From Amycolatopsis thailandensis (GTDB lineage Bacteria; Actinomycetota; Actinomycetes; Mycobacteriales; Pseudonocardiaceae): 64,000 nt of DNA. Made by a program: the position numbers and the translations under genes. The stretch covers positions 1 to 64,000 of the forward strand of contig NZ_NMQT01000099.1 in NCBI RefSeq assembly GCF_002234405.1, read 5' to 3'. Each line of letters starts with the position of its first letter. Position 1 is the stretch's first letter. Below, in pieces: positions 17,429 to 25,433 of the stretch. A model generated the notes under the pieces. That model saw only the letters and a program-made list of their open reading frames with translations, was not told the origin of the DNA and did no database searches.

Positions 17429-19449
17429 GAGATCACCGGACTAGGCATCACCGACGGTCTGGTGCTGGGATCTAACTGGCGCAAAATGAGTGCCGGTGGT
17501 CGTCGAGGCGGGTTCTCCCGTCCGATGTACCGGTCCGGGACGACGCGTTGGTCCTGAACGCGGGGGTGCCGTTGAGATGGGTGCACGATGGAGACCGATC
17601 CGTCGACGAGACCGAAGACCGGATCCGCCAGGGCATCGAGAAGTGTGGGGACGGAAGGTCCTTGGTCAATTTCGACATGCAGATCTCGGCCTTCGCCACC
17701 AGTCCAGACGTCCACGGCGTACGCACAGCTGACAAGGCCGAACCGACGTAGGAAAGCGCTGCCGAGCGAGACGGGCCCGCAGCTGTGCCGATGGAATTTC
17801 ATTCCGGCGCGCTCTCCGTTGCTAAGCTGAGGGCTCGTCATGAGCACTGGGTCGACGCAGCCGCTGTCATAATGCACGCTGTCGCGAATATTGGGCCAGA
17901 TTTCTCGCCAGCGTTTAGCACCCACTCCGTCCAGCACAACTAACGCATCGGTGCATACACCATCGTGATCGAGTAACCGAAGCTCGAGCGCATGTTCCCG
18001 TGGCACGATGCGCAGCCCAGGTATGCCGTCTGCGCCTGGGTGAGGCTGGACGGGCGCGAGCATCGCGCGAAGGAACCAATGCACCACCTTCTCGTGTAGG
18101 TTGATAACCAATTTATCGCGTCGAGGGCTGACCACGCGAAACACCTGGTGCCCACGATAGCGCTCTCCGCTGTAAGGAGGCTGGGATCCTCGAATCATCA
18201 ACAGCAGCGACGTCTCCAGGATTCTCTGCGCGGTGGAATGTGCTTCTGGTATCGCCTTACCGTGCGGAGTTGAGGTTACCGCTTTTCTGATCTTGACCAC
18301 TCTGTCCGAGCTGGGGTGCAGCTCTTCGCCGGTGTAGCGATTCCACAGCACTGCCAGATCGAGCTGAACTTCCCGCCTGCCGGCCTGGAAGACTTTCTGC
18401 CATGCCTGCCAGTGGTCGGGCACGGGTGTATATCGGTGGCGAGAACGCAGGTATTCTTCGCGCGTCGTGGAAATTCTCCGGAGCAGCAGTTTGCAACCGG
18501 GATCGTTGGGTAGCGGCACAGAACTATCGATGTCGTGGAGCTCGACAATGCGTCCGCTGGGATCTATGTCCAGGCGGAATCTGCCAGGAGTGAGCTGGGT
18601 CGCTCGGTGGCAGAGCTGTTCCAGCACGTTCAGTTGCGATGGGGCGTCGGGCCACTCGACCACCAGCGATTCGTCGCCACGTACGCTGGACTTGACCCAC
18701 CACGCATCGCGAAATACGCCGATGCGGCGTAGGAGCCCACTTCCTAATGAATTCGGCCCGAATACTCGCGGCCGCCGCGCCAGCACCTCGGCCTCCGCCG
18801 GCGCCAAGTTGTGGGGATAAGCGTCGGCCAGCAACAGTGCCGACGATTGCTCAGCATCGAGATAAGCCTTAGCCGCTTTCCACGCCGTCTCCGAGATCCC
18901 CGTGATCACCACGCGGGGCCGCGGGCTGAAGTCCGCCAACCACAACTCGACACGTTCAAGGTCGTCCCAGTACACCCGTGCACCAGCGGTGCCGTAAAGT
19001 TCCGCTGGATCGTCCGGATCCACGATCGGCAACAGATTTGTCAGTAACGGACCGAGTACCACCGGATGGAGTCGCAGTCGCAACTCATCCGGGTACGGCC
19101 GCACGTCGTCAACTAGATGGCCCACCCGATAATCCCGGGCGACCGGATGAGACTCGAGCAGGACCATCCCCTGCAACAGCGCGTGGAATACCGCTGACTC
19201 CAGTTCCTGCTGAGCTCGGTGCACCGCTACGGGTAAGAGACGGTGTCGCGCGACGTGCGGCACCGTCGGTTCGTACTCAAGCCGTCCAACCGCGGGGTAC
19301 GGATCGGCTAGTGCCCTTAGGAGTACCCGCTGGTCTGGCTCGGACAGTTGGCTGCTCAGCCGGTGCACGAAGGCACTGATCGTACGGCGTCGTTGCATCG
19401 TTAGACCATCGATAAGCCGAGTGATCTGATCCAGAAACTTGCCAGGCAC
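17425..19449 (-). CDS. Large unrecognised protein with a duplicated module
   Basis: A 674-aa soluble protein. The GTG at 19449 has AGGGAG 7 nt upstream. Two regions of about 110-130 residues look homologous: around residues 175-310 (RVVITGIS, GPNSLGSGLLRRIGVF, LVVEWPDAPSQLNVLEQL) and around 505-640 (ALVVLDGV, GPVSLGSAFLRRFGLV, LHVEIDQGPSVPTLLDAL). A helical N-terminus (1-100) precedes them. No P-loop, nuclease or protease motif is evident. It is coupled to the 78-aa membrane protein. It could be a sensor whose partner acts at the membrane, but that is speculation. Confidence 0.7.
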   Translation of the reverse strand: MPGKFLDQITRLIDGLTMQRRRTISAFVHRLSSQLSEPDQRVLLRALADPYPAVGRLEYEPTVPHVARHRLLPVAVHRAQQELESAVFHALLQGMVLLESHPVARDYRVGHLVDDVRPYPDELRLRLHPVVLGPLLTNLLPIVDPDDPAELYGTAGARVYWDDLERVELWLADFSPRPRVVITGISETAWKAAKAYLDAEQSSALLLADAYPHNLAPAEAEVLARRPRVFGPNSLGSGLLRRIGVFRDAWWVKSSVRGDESLVVEWPDAPSQLNVLEQLCHRATQLTPGRFRLDIDPSGRIVELHDIDSSVPLPNDPGCKLLLRRISTTREEYLRSRHRYTPVPDHWQAWQKVFQAGRREVQLDLAVLWNRYTGEELHPSSDRVVKIRKAVTSTPHGKAIPEAHSTAQRILETSLLLMIRGSQPPYSGERYRGHQVFRVVSPRRDKLVINLHEKVVHWFLRAMLAPVQPHPGADGIPGLRIVPREHALELRLLDHDGVCTDALVVLDGVGAKRWREIWPNIRDSVHYDSGCVDPVLMTSPQLSNGERAGMKFHRHSCGPVSLGSAFLRRFGLVSCAYAVDVWTGGEGRDLHVEIDQGPSVPTLLDALADPVFGLVDGSVSIVHPSQRHPRVQDQRVVPDRYIGRENPPRRPPALILRQLDPSTRPSVMPSPVIS

Positions 19450-19795
19450 GAACGACTCCCTGCTCTGCCTCCGGCCAGGCGGACAAGGACGTCAAGTACA
19501 GCGAGGTACACCGATCACAAGGTCGCCTGCGCGGTGGGCACAGCCCTAGGGGAATCGCATCGCTCGCTGCCGGTCGCAAGTGATCCTCCACGGTGGCGGT
19601 CCGCGCCCGCCGGCCGCGATGCTACACCCACGCGCAGGCCTAGCGCTTGTTGCGGGGCTGCTCGTTCAACGAGGAGACTCGGATTCCCCCGATCGGTTCT
19701 GGATCGAGGCCCGCCGGGGCGCGACCTGAGATGCACCTGGGGGCACTGTCATGCAACCCGAATCATCGGTAACGTGGCCGGCCGTCTCCCTATCT
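19450..19795. other. Intergenic, no gene recognised
   Basis: GC-rich spacer holding the promoter side of the gene at 19449. The frame entering 19796 (GNVAGRLPICVHG) aligns loosely with the integrase tail at the other att copies, so part of it may be a heavily decayed integrase 3' end. Confidence 0.35.
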
Positions 19796-19829
19796 GTGTT
19801 CATGGGGCGAGTTGCTCACTATCCACACG
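19796..19829. other. Internal degenerate attachment site
   Basis: 34 bp aligning without gaps to 8851-8884 with 4 mismatches. The tRNA-derived part is degenerate (GTGTTCATGGGG), whereas the left-end part GTTGCTCACTATCCACACG is perfect. It marks the left end of a second, related element within the island. Confidence 0.65.
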
Positions 19830-20069
19830 CCTCTGGCTGATGTGACGTTCAGCAGTTAAGTGTGTCGGCAACGGCGAGCGAGTACTTCCGTGTCAGGGAA
19901 GAGCGAACCCCGCACTACTCCGAGAGCTCACCTTTGCGGCTCGGCCTGACGAGAGAAGTGCTAGTCCGTCGGCGTCGACGCGTCCACGCGTACCGGCAGC
20001 TCCCGAAGTCCTCGCGAATCCCCACCCTGAGCTGATTGACCCGTCCCACCGCTTGAAAAGAGGTCAGGC

Positions 20070-20165
20070 TTATCGAGGCTCGGCGATGACCTCGTTGAGA
20101 AAGCTATCGAGGCGGACGGTCGTCATAGCGAGGAACATCAGCGGCGGTTCGTTAGTGGGTTGACT
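20070..20165 (-). pseudogene. Truncated paralogue of the left-end membrane-protein gene
   Basis: On the minus strand, a frame ending with TAA at 20070-20072 encodes TTVRLDSFLNEVIAEPR, resembling the C-terminus of the protein at 9089-9454 (TTRLVDAFLNQFIVFEI). The DNA after both stops is also alike (GAGGTCAGGCTTA versus GAGGCCTGGGTTTA). Its 5' part is missing where the CBASS operon begins at 20184. Distance and orientation to the att-like repeat match those of the intact gene. Confidence 0.6.
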
Positions 20166-20183
20166 GCCGTGTCTTTCAACGAG

Positions 20184-21146
20184 CTACGAGGGTGGGGCTT
20201 GGGCCAGACGGACGCGGTGGTCTTCTGCGGTGTCGCCGAAGTCGTGTTCGTCGTCGTCGCGGAAGCGTTTGTAGAACCATTCGGGTACTCGGGCCGGCTC
20301 GAGGCGAGTCCGGAGGACGCCGTCCTGTACGTCGCGTGCCACGTTTCGTAGGCGGTGCCATTCGGTGTCGGGCACGGGGCCGGGGTGGCCGTTGCTCAGT
20401 TCGGCGTTGACGACCTTGATGAGTCGTTCGCGTTCGCCGGCCACTTTGCGCTGGCTTGACCAGATGTCGTAGGCGATCTGGTAGGCGGCGAGGGAGGGGA
20501 CGACAAAGCTGAGGATGGTGTCAACGATGGTTGCGTTCGCGACCGCGAGGCCGGCGAACAGGCCGATGGCGGTCCACAGGAACGCAACGGTGGCGATGAG
20601 ATAGCTGTAGCGGCGGCGAAGGCGGGCGTCCCAGGAGAGATTCTGTTCCTGGGCAATGAAGACGTCGTAGGGGTGGTGGACGTCGTGGGTGGGGTCGTAC
20701 CAGCCATCGGTGATGCGCTTGTCTTTCTTACTTCCCTGGGGGAGTTGGCGTGCGAGGCGGCGGACGTCCGGTTCGGGGATCGGGTCTCCGGCCACGGTAG
20801 AGCGCCAGGGCATGTGGAACAGGGCGGTGTCGAACATCTCCTGCAGCAGCGCCCCTTGGCGGGCGGTGTTCCCGGCGAGGCCTTTGAGCAGGAACGTGGA
20901 GACGACAAACCAGACGCACCCGACGATCAATACCAAGGTTCGGCCTTGCCCGACCAGCGTGAATACGACACCGGCGACGGCAAGCACGAGGGCCGCGTCG
21001 ACACGAATGGCTTCGAGGAGCTGGCCCCGTCGGTGGCTCGCCGCCGCGGCACGCTGCAGGAGGATCATGTCGTCGTCGAGCTGCCGTTCGTGGATAGCTC
21101 GGGGCGGTATCCCGCGGACACCGGCGGGGTTGGTGGAGAGGTTCAT
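20184..21146 (-). CDS. S-4TM pore-forming effector of a CBASS system
   Basis: A 320-aa effector candidate of the S-4TM family. Two pairs of TM helices lie at about residues 42-85 and 185-240, separated by a conserved cytoplasmic loop with FHMPWRSTVAG and TDGWYDPT. The C-terminal tail is acidic. In CBASS, such proteins are activated by the nucleotide made by the adjacent CD-NTase and disrupt the inner membrane (family knowledge). The ATG at 21146 overlaps the CD-NTase stop as ATGA, making it the last gene of the five-gene operon. Confidence 0.85.
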   Translation of the reverse strand: MNLSTNPAGVRGIPPRAIHERQLDDDMILLQRAAAASHRRGQLLEAIRVDAALVLAVAGVVFTLVGQGRTLVLIVGCVWFVVSTFLLKGLAGNTARQGALLQEMFDTALFHMPWRSTVAGDPIPEPDVRRLARQLPQGSKKDKRITDGWYDPTHDVHHPYDVFIAQEQNLSWDARLRRRYSYLIATVAFLWTAIGLFAGLAVANATIVDTILSFVVPSLAAYQIAYDIWSSQRKVAGERERLIKVVNAELSNGHPGPVPDTEWHRLRNVARDVQDGVLRTRLEPARVPEWFYKRFRDDDEHDFGDTAEDHRVRLAQAPPS

Positions 21147-22009
21147 GGCTTGGTCATCCGGTTCCCGAAGAGCGTCTTCCACTCGTCGTAGGCTGCCCGG
21201 TCTTGGCCGTCGTCCTCCAGGTCGACCGCGCGCTCGGCGATAGCGCGGGCCCGGTTGAGCGCGTTGGCCGCGGCGAGTTTCTGTGTCATGTTCATGACGG
21301 CATTGACGTCGCCGCCGAGACCAGCTGGATCGGGCCACTCGTCGCCGATGCGTTCGGCGGCGGTGGCCAGGAAGTAGATGATCTCGTCCTGGTAGCGCCC
21401 GATCGGCGGCTTCACCAGGGACTGGGCCATGACCTCCAGCAGAAAGGAGGGCGAGACGGGTTCGCCGAGCTCGCGGTTGATTCCCTTGATCATCTTGACG
21501 AAGGGAACGTACTTGCCACCGCAGTCGGCGTTCTTGGCGATGCTCAGCTCGTGGTGGCGCTTGGGGTTGGTCTCGAGCCAGTCCCCGGCCGAGGGATTGG
21601 GGATGTAGTAACCGCCGTCCTCCCGTTTGAAGGCGGGGACCACGTCGATCGACATGACCTCGTCGTCGGCGCCGTAGGGGACGACGATGGCCATGCCGTC
21701 GCGGGCGGCGCTCGACCACTTCTGGCGGAGCAGGGTCTCCAGGGCGTTGATGACCTGGATCGGAGACTGGTCACGGAAACTGGACTGGCCGCCGTCCGCG
21801 TCGAGGACGACGAAGATGTCGATGTCCTTGAGCTTTTTCGTCTTGGTGTCGCGCCGGTAGCTGCCCGTCAGGAAGTCGTCGTCGAGGTCCCAGTGCGACT
21901 TGACGAAGTCGCGGATGGCCTCGTGTCGTGCTTTGGCCAGGTTCTGCTCGGTCTGGGTGATCTCCAGGTTGTGCTTGAGCTTGGTGAAGGCGTCGTCGAT
22001 GTATCCCAT
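21143..22009 (-). CDS. CBASS CD-NTase (cyclic oligonucleotide synthase)
   Basis: A 288-aa SMODS-type nucleotidyltransferase. The active site is complete: GSYRRDT (GS at 49-50), the metal-binding pair D62/D64 in DIDIFVVLD, and a third acidic residue D122 in MSIDVVPAF. A helical C-terminal domain follows. It makes cyclic di- or trinucleotides after phage sensing, here presumably gated by the HORMA protein encoded just upstream. The ATG at 22009 has AGGAAA about 7 nt upstream and lies 22 nt after the HORMA stop; longer in-frame starts would overlap HORMA and are rejected. Confidence 0.9.
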   Translation of the reverse strand: MGYIDDAFTKLKHNLEITQTEQNLAKARHEAIRDFVKSHWDLDDDFLTGSYRRDTKTKKLKDIDIFVVLDADGGQSSFRDQSPIQVINALETLLRQKWSSAARDGMAIVVPYGADDEVMSIDVVPAFKREDGGYYIPNPSAGDWLETNPKRHHELSIAKNADCGGKYVPFVKMIKGINRELGEPVSPSFLLEVMAQSLVKPPIGRYQDEIIYFLATAAERIGDEWPDPAGLGGDVNAVMNMTQKLAAANALNRARAIAERAVDLEDDGQDRAAYDEWKTLFGNRMTKP

Positions 22010-22031
22010 GGCGGGTTTCCTGCTCGTGGTC

Positions 22032-22535
22032 TCAGTTGTGGTAGTACCGCATGCCGGTCGAGGCGTGCGGGGCGGAGCCGAGGGTGCCGAAGGTGATGCC
22101 GCGCAGGCCGTCTGTGCTTGCCCGCGTGCCGGGCCCCCATCCCGGTTGCGGAGTGCGGGGCCCGTTGAAGGTGCAGAACAGCTTGTAGGTGGTGCCGGTG
22201 GGTACCCGGTCGAGCTTGGCGCGGAAGCGGGCGAGACGGGCACGGGAGGCGGTGAACTCGGCGTCTCCCGTCCCGGAGCTGGTGTAGGACACCGGGAACT
22301 CGATCACCGGCACCACGGCGCCGGAGGGTTGGTGGCACTCGAGGACGACCGTGTCGAGGGAGCCCTCCTCAATCCACGCCTTGATCGCGTTCTCGTTCTG
22401 GGTCCAGTCGCGGTGCAGCCGGTCCATGTTGATCCCGAGGTCGGCGAGGATGTCGGTGATGGCGCCGAGGATGACGTCGGTGAGGTGCGTGGCGGTGTGG
22501 GTACGGGTGTAGCTGTAGGTATAGGTCGAGGTCAT
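22032..22535 (-). CDS. Bacterial HORMA-domain protein (CBASS Cap7)
   Basis: A 167-aa protein whose start, STYTYSYTRTHTATHLTDV, followed by a helix and a long beta-rich region ending in a C-terminal safety-belt-like segment, matches bacterial HORMA family 1. HORMA proteins bind closure-motif peptides and activate the CD-NTase; the TRIP13-like ATPase disassembles them (type III CBASS). The ATG at 22535 overlaps the previous stop by ATGA. Adjacency to TRIP13 and CD-NTase genes makes the role nearly certain. Confidence 0.85.
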   Translation of the reverse strand: MTSTYTYSYTRTHTATHLTDVILGAITDILADLGINMDRLHRDWTQNENAIKAWIEEGSLDTVVLECHQPSGAVVPVIEFPVSYTSSGTGDAEFTASRARLARFRAKLDRVPTGTTYKLFCTFNGPRTPQPGWGPGTRASTDGLRGITFGTLGSAPHASTGMRYYHN

Positions 22536-23011
22536 CGCTGAAGCGCCGCCCGGCGGAGGGCCTCACGGTCGATCAGCGGAGCCGAGCTGGCGGTCTTCGT
22601 CTCCGTAGCGGGCGGAGCGGCATCCGACAGCCGGTCGTGCCCGCCCGCAGCGGCCGTTACCTGTTCCTGCAGCGGGGCGGGCGACGGGAGGTAGACCGTG
22701 AAGTCGTCGGCGCCCGCCGCGCCCGGGATGGGGTTGAGGTTCTCCTCTAGCGTCAGCGCCGCTGTGCCGGACACCGTGGTGATCTCGCAGTGCACCTGGC
22801 CGGCCACCAGGGTGATCGGGTGCTTTTGCAGGTGGCCTCCCGCGACCAGCATTCGACCAACCGCCTCGGCTACCGACATTGCTTGCACCGCCTCGTCACG
22901 GGATAGCGAGGTGGATCGCGCCACGGTGTCCGCCACGAGGTCCGCGATCACCCGCCAGGTCGCGCTGGCGCTGCGCACGGGTGAGGCCGCCACTTCCCTA
23001 GTGCGCCGCAC
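22532..23011 (-). CDS. Unrecognised 159-aa CBASS-operon protein
   Basis: From a GTG at 23011 with GGAGG about 7 nt upstream, overlapping the TRIP13-like stop (22998); the frame is open further upstream but that part is antisense-like. A helical N-terminus is followed by a beta-rich centre (PITLVAGQVHCEITTV, DDFTVYLPSP), a Pro/Ala/Thr-rich linker and a short helical tail (PLIDREALRRAALQR). It could be a second, divergent HORMA protein (Cap8-like) or a partner presenting a closure peptide; neither can be decided from sequence. It is coupled to HORMA by ATGA. Confidence 0.65.
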   Translation of the reverse strand: MRRTREVAASPVRSASATWRVIADLVADTVARSTSLSRDEAVQAMSVAEAVGRMLVAGGHLQKHPITLVAGQVHCEITTVSGTAALTLEENLNPIPGAAGADDFTVYLPSPAPLQEQVTAAAGGHDRLSDAAPPATETKTASSAPLIDREALRRAALQR

Positions 23012-23903
23012 GGGACACCTCCGGCTTGCCTGTCTCCGCGACGGCGTAGCCCACCGCGGCGGCAAGGTCATCCTCGGTGAGGTTGCCGGGGTCAAGCACC
23101 GTGTCCAGCCGCTGGGCCAAGGCCTCGAAGACCACCTTGCGCGTGCGGCGGCCGTCCAGTCCGTCCGCGGCCTCGGCGATGCGGGTCATCGCCGACGAGC
23201 GCGCCAGGTCGCCGAGGGCGGGGTACTTGTCGGCGAGCGTAAGCAGCGTGGAGGCCAAGATCTCCCGAAGAGCTTCCGGTTCCGGGAGCGGGACGAGGAT
23301 GGCGGCGTCGGAGCGGGACAAGAACGCCTCGTCCAGGGCGGCGGTGAAGTTGCTGGTTGCGACGAAGAACAGGTGGGGGTGCTCAGCGGCATTAAGATCC
23401 AGCGCCGTGAGCACCGCGTCGGTGGCGCGGTGGACATCGGCCGGGTTAGCGGCTAGCGACGCTGCCGAGCGAGCTACCGCCATCGACTCGACCTCGTCGA
23501 GGATCACCACCGTCGGCACGCCATCCGATGCTAGCTCCGGCACGTATTCGCCGAGCAGTTCACTGACCCGCTGCTGAGACTGGCCGTGCTCGGCGCTCAT
23601 CAGCCCGTGGGGATTGATCTCAATCCGCCGCACCTCGCGACCGGGAACGAACTGCGCGACCTGCGCCGGCAGACCGCGCGCCAAGGTGGTCTTGCCGGTG
23701 CCGGGCGGCCCGTAGAGTGTGCACAATCCGTGCAACGCCGTCACCGCGAACGGCAGGTTAGGTCGGACAAGCAGCGATAGCAAAGTCTGGTTGCGCAACC
23801 GCTCCTTGATCGCCTCCGGCACCACGATGGCGTCCCACAGCGTGCCCTCCGCCGAGTCGGCGGAGACCACCCCCTCCGCCAGCACGCACTCCTGAACCTT
23901 CAT
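22998..23903 (-). CDS. TRIP13/Pch2-like AAA+ ATPase (CBASS Cap6)
   Basis: A 301-aa AAA+ ATPase. Walker A is LYGPPGTGKTTLARG (65-72), Walker B VVILDEVES (132-140), and sensor 1 is in FFVATSNFTAALDEAFLSRSD with the arginine finger. The closest pattern is the TRIP13 remodeller found with bacterial HORMA proteins. It would strip HORMA from its closure motif and so keep the cyclase off until infection. It is the first gene of the CBASS operon, and its 240-bp upstream region is shared with the divergent XRE-ImmA/IrrE gene. Confidence 0.9.
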   Translation of the reverse strand: MKVQECVLAEGVVSADSAEGTLWDAIVVPEAIKERLRNQTLLSLLVRPNLPFAVTALHGLCTLYGPPGTGKTTLARGLPAQVAQFVPGREVRRIEINPHGLMSAEHGQSQQRVSELLGEYVPELASDGVPTVVILDEVESMAVARSAASLAANPADVHRATDAVLTALDLNAAEHPHLFFVATSNFTAALDEAFLSRSDAAILVPLPEPEALREILASTLLTLADKYPALGDLARSSAMTRIAEAADGLDGRRTRKVVFEALAQRLDTVLDPGNLTEDDLAAAVGYAVAETGKPEVSRAAH

Positions 23904-24143
23904 CCCTCAGCTCCGTCCCCCACGCGCGGCGGGTACCTCAGTTTTGTGCACGATCTTCCTTGAGAACGGCACAGTACACGGTGGGCTGGAGGTGTTTTGC
24001 GGCACACTTCACCCGGGCGTGTCCTGGTGGTCGAGAGGATCTGACTGCCCGGTAACCAAGGTGTGCCTAAGATGCGAGCGGAGTAGCAAGATCGAGAATT
24101 GTCCGCGGATCGGCGGGCATCGACTGGCGCGGAGACGAGCGAC
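23904..24143. promoter_or_regulatory. Divergent promoter region, CBASS versus XRE-ImmA/IrrE
   Basis: A 240-bp spacer between the start of the CBASS operon and the HTH-metallopeptidase gene. It must hold both promoters and is a natural place for the HTH protein to bind; I could not identify a clear operator. Confidence 0.45.
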
Positions 24144-25259
24144 GTGAACGAGCCGCAACTGGCCACAGGCGATATCGCGGCCCTGTTTGATCGGGCAAGA
24201 CTGCGGATGGCGCGGGAACTCCGCGGCCTCACCCAGGTGCAGCTAGCGCGAGAAGCTGGCTCCGTTACCGCGGCCTCAGTCAGTCAGTTCGAGAATGGGC
24301 ACACCAAGCCTGCCACGACGACTCTGCGCCGCCTTGCGGTCGCGTTGCGGGTGCCGCTGACCTTCTTCGCCGCGCCAGCGCGCCCTCCCGCTCAAGAAGA
24401 GGTCGGCGGGTTCTTTCGCAGCCTTCGATCGACTTCGCCTCGAGACCGCCAGCAAGCTCTCGCGTATGTGCACCTCGCTCGGGAACTTGCGCTCGAACTT
24501 GAGAAGCACGTCGCGTTGCCAGATCTCAATCTGCCGCGCGTCCCGATCGGCGACGGGCGGCCTCTTCGGTCCGCCGACATTGAGCAAGCGGCAGCTCGGG
24601 TTCGAGACCATTGGAACGTGCCACGAGGTCCGATTAGCGACGTTGTACGACTGCTTGAAATGAATGGAGTCGTTGTCGTTCGGTTTCGCGTCAGTATTGA
24701 AAAAGTTGACGCGTTCTGCGTCAACTTTCCAGATCGGCCCGTCGTTGCTCTCGGGGCCGACAAAGGGCTACGTGACCGGTCCCGCTTCGATGCGGCCCAC
24801 GAACTCGGCCATCTAGTATTGCATGGCGTATCTGGGAAAATGGGAGACAAGGCTACAGAAAGCGAAGCGCACGAGTTCGCTGCCGCATTCCTCATGCCAG
24901 CCGATGATATCCGACCTGAACTCCCTGATCGGGTAGACTGGCCTGCATTTCTCCGTTTGAAAGCAAAATGGCACGTCTCCCTCGCGGCCCTGCTTGTTAG
25001 AGCGAAAGCCCTTGGTGTGTTGAGTGAGCATGAATACGCGCAGGGATGGAAAGCGATGTCCGCCCGTGGGTGGAGGAAGGTGGAACCAGGCTCTCTCGGG
25101 AACCCAGAGGCTCCGGTACTGCTGCGGCGCGCGCTGGAACTGATGGATACAACCGGAATCTCTTTCGAGGATTTCATCAACCGTTCCGGACTTCCTGAAG
25201 CAGACGTTCGGGCTCTGCTAAGTCGGGATATCGTCGAACGTCCGCGCGTGGAATTCTGA
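24144..25259 (+). CDS. XRE-family regulator fused to ImmA/IrrE metallopeptidase
   Basis: About 371 aa from a GTG at 24144 (GGAG about 9 nt upstream); a TTG at 24099 is an alternative. The N-terminal HTH (about 25-80) includes LTQVQLAREA and SVSQFENGHTKP. The C-terminal domain has the zinc protease motif HELGHLVLH with a downstream Glu (EAHEFAAAFLMP), typical of ImmA/IrrE. Such fusions are self-cleaving or target-cleaving repressors of phage-like and defence loci. Its position between the CBASS operon (divergent) and the Septu-like pair (downstream, 174 bp) suggests control of one or both. Confidence 0.85.
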   Translation: MNEPQLATGDIAALFDRARLRMARELRGLTQVQLAREAGSVTAASVSQFENGHTKPATTTLRRLAVALRVPLTFFAAPARPPAQEEVGGFFRSLRSTSPRDRQQALAYVHLARELALELEKHVALPDLNLPRVPIGDGRPLRSADIEQAAARVRDHWNVPRGPISDVVRLLEMNGVVVVRFRVSIEKVDAFCVNFPDRPVVALGADKGLRDRSRFDAAHELGHLVLHGVSGKMGDKATESEAHEFAAAFLMPADDIRPELPDRVDWPAFLRLKAKWHVSLAALLVRAKALGVLSEHEYAQGWKAMSARGWRKVEPGSLGNPEAPVLLRRALELMDTTGISFEDFINRSGLPEADVRALLSRDIVERPRVEF

Positions 25260-25433
25260 TCCGACCTGTTGTCCAGAGGGCATTCTCATGTGACCAGCAA
25301 GGCGTCTGGTTGGATGAGCGTATTCAGACCCCGCCGGAAGCTCTGGTCATGCCGGTGCGCGGTGCAGTATCTTGAGTGGAAGTGGACACTGTCCTGATAG
25401 TCGACACGGCAGGATGTCCTTCAAGGAGGAAGC

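Noticed and set aside
24099-24143. TTG start of the XRE-ImmA/IrrE gene at 24099
   Set aside because: It has no RBS and adds 15 non-conserved residues; the GTG at 24144 has GGAG at acceptable spacing.
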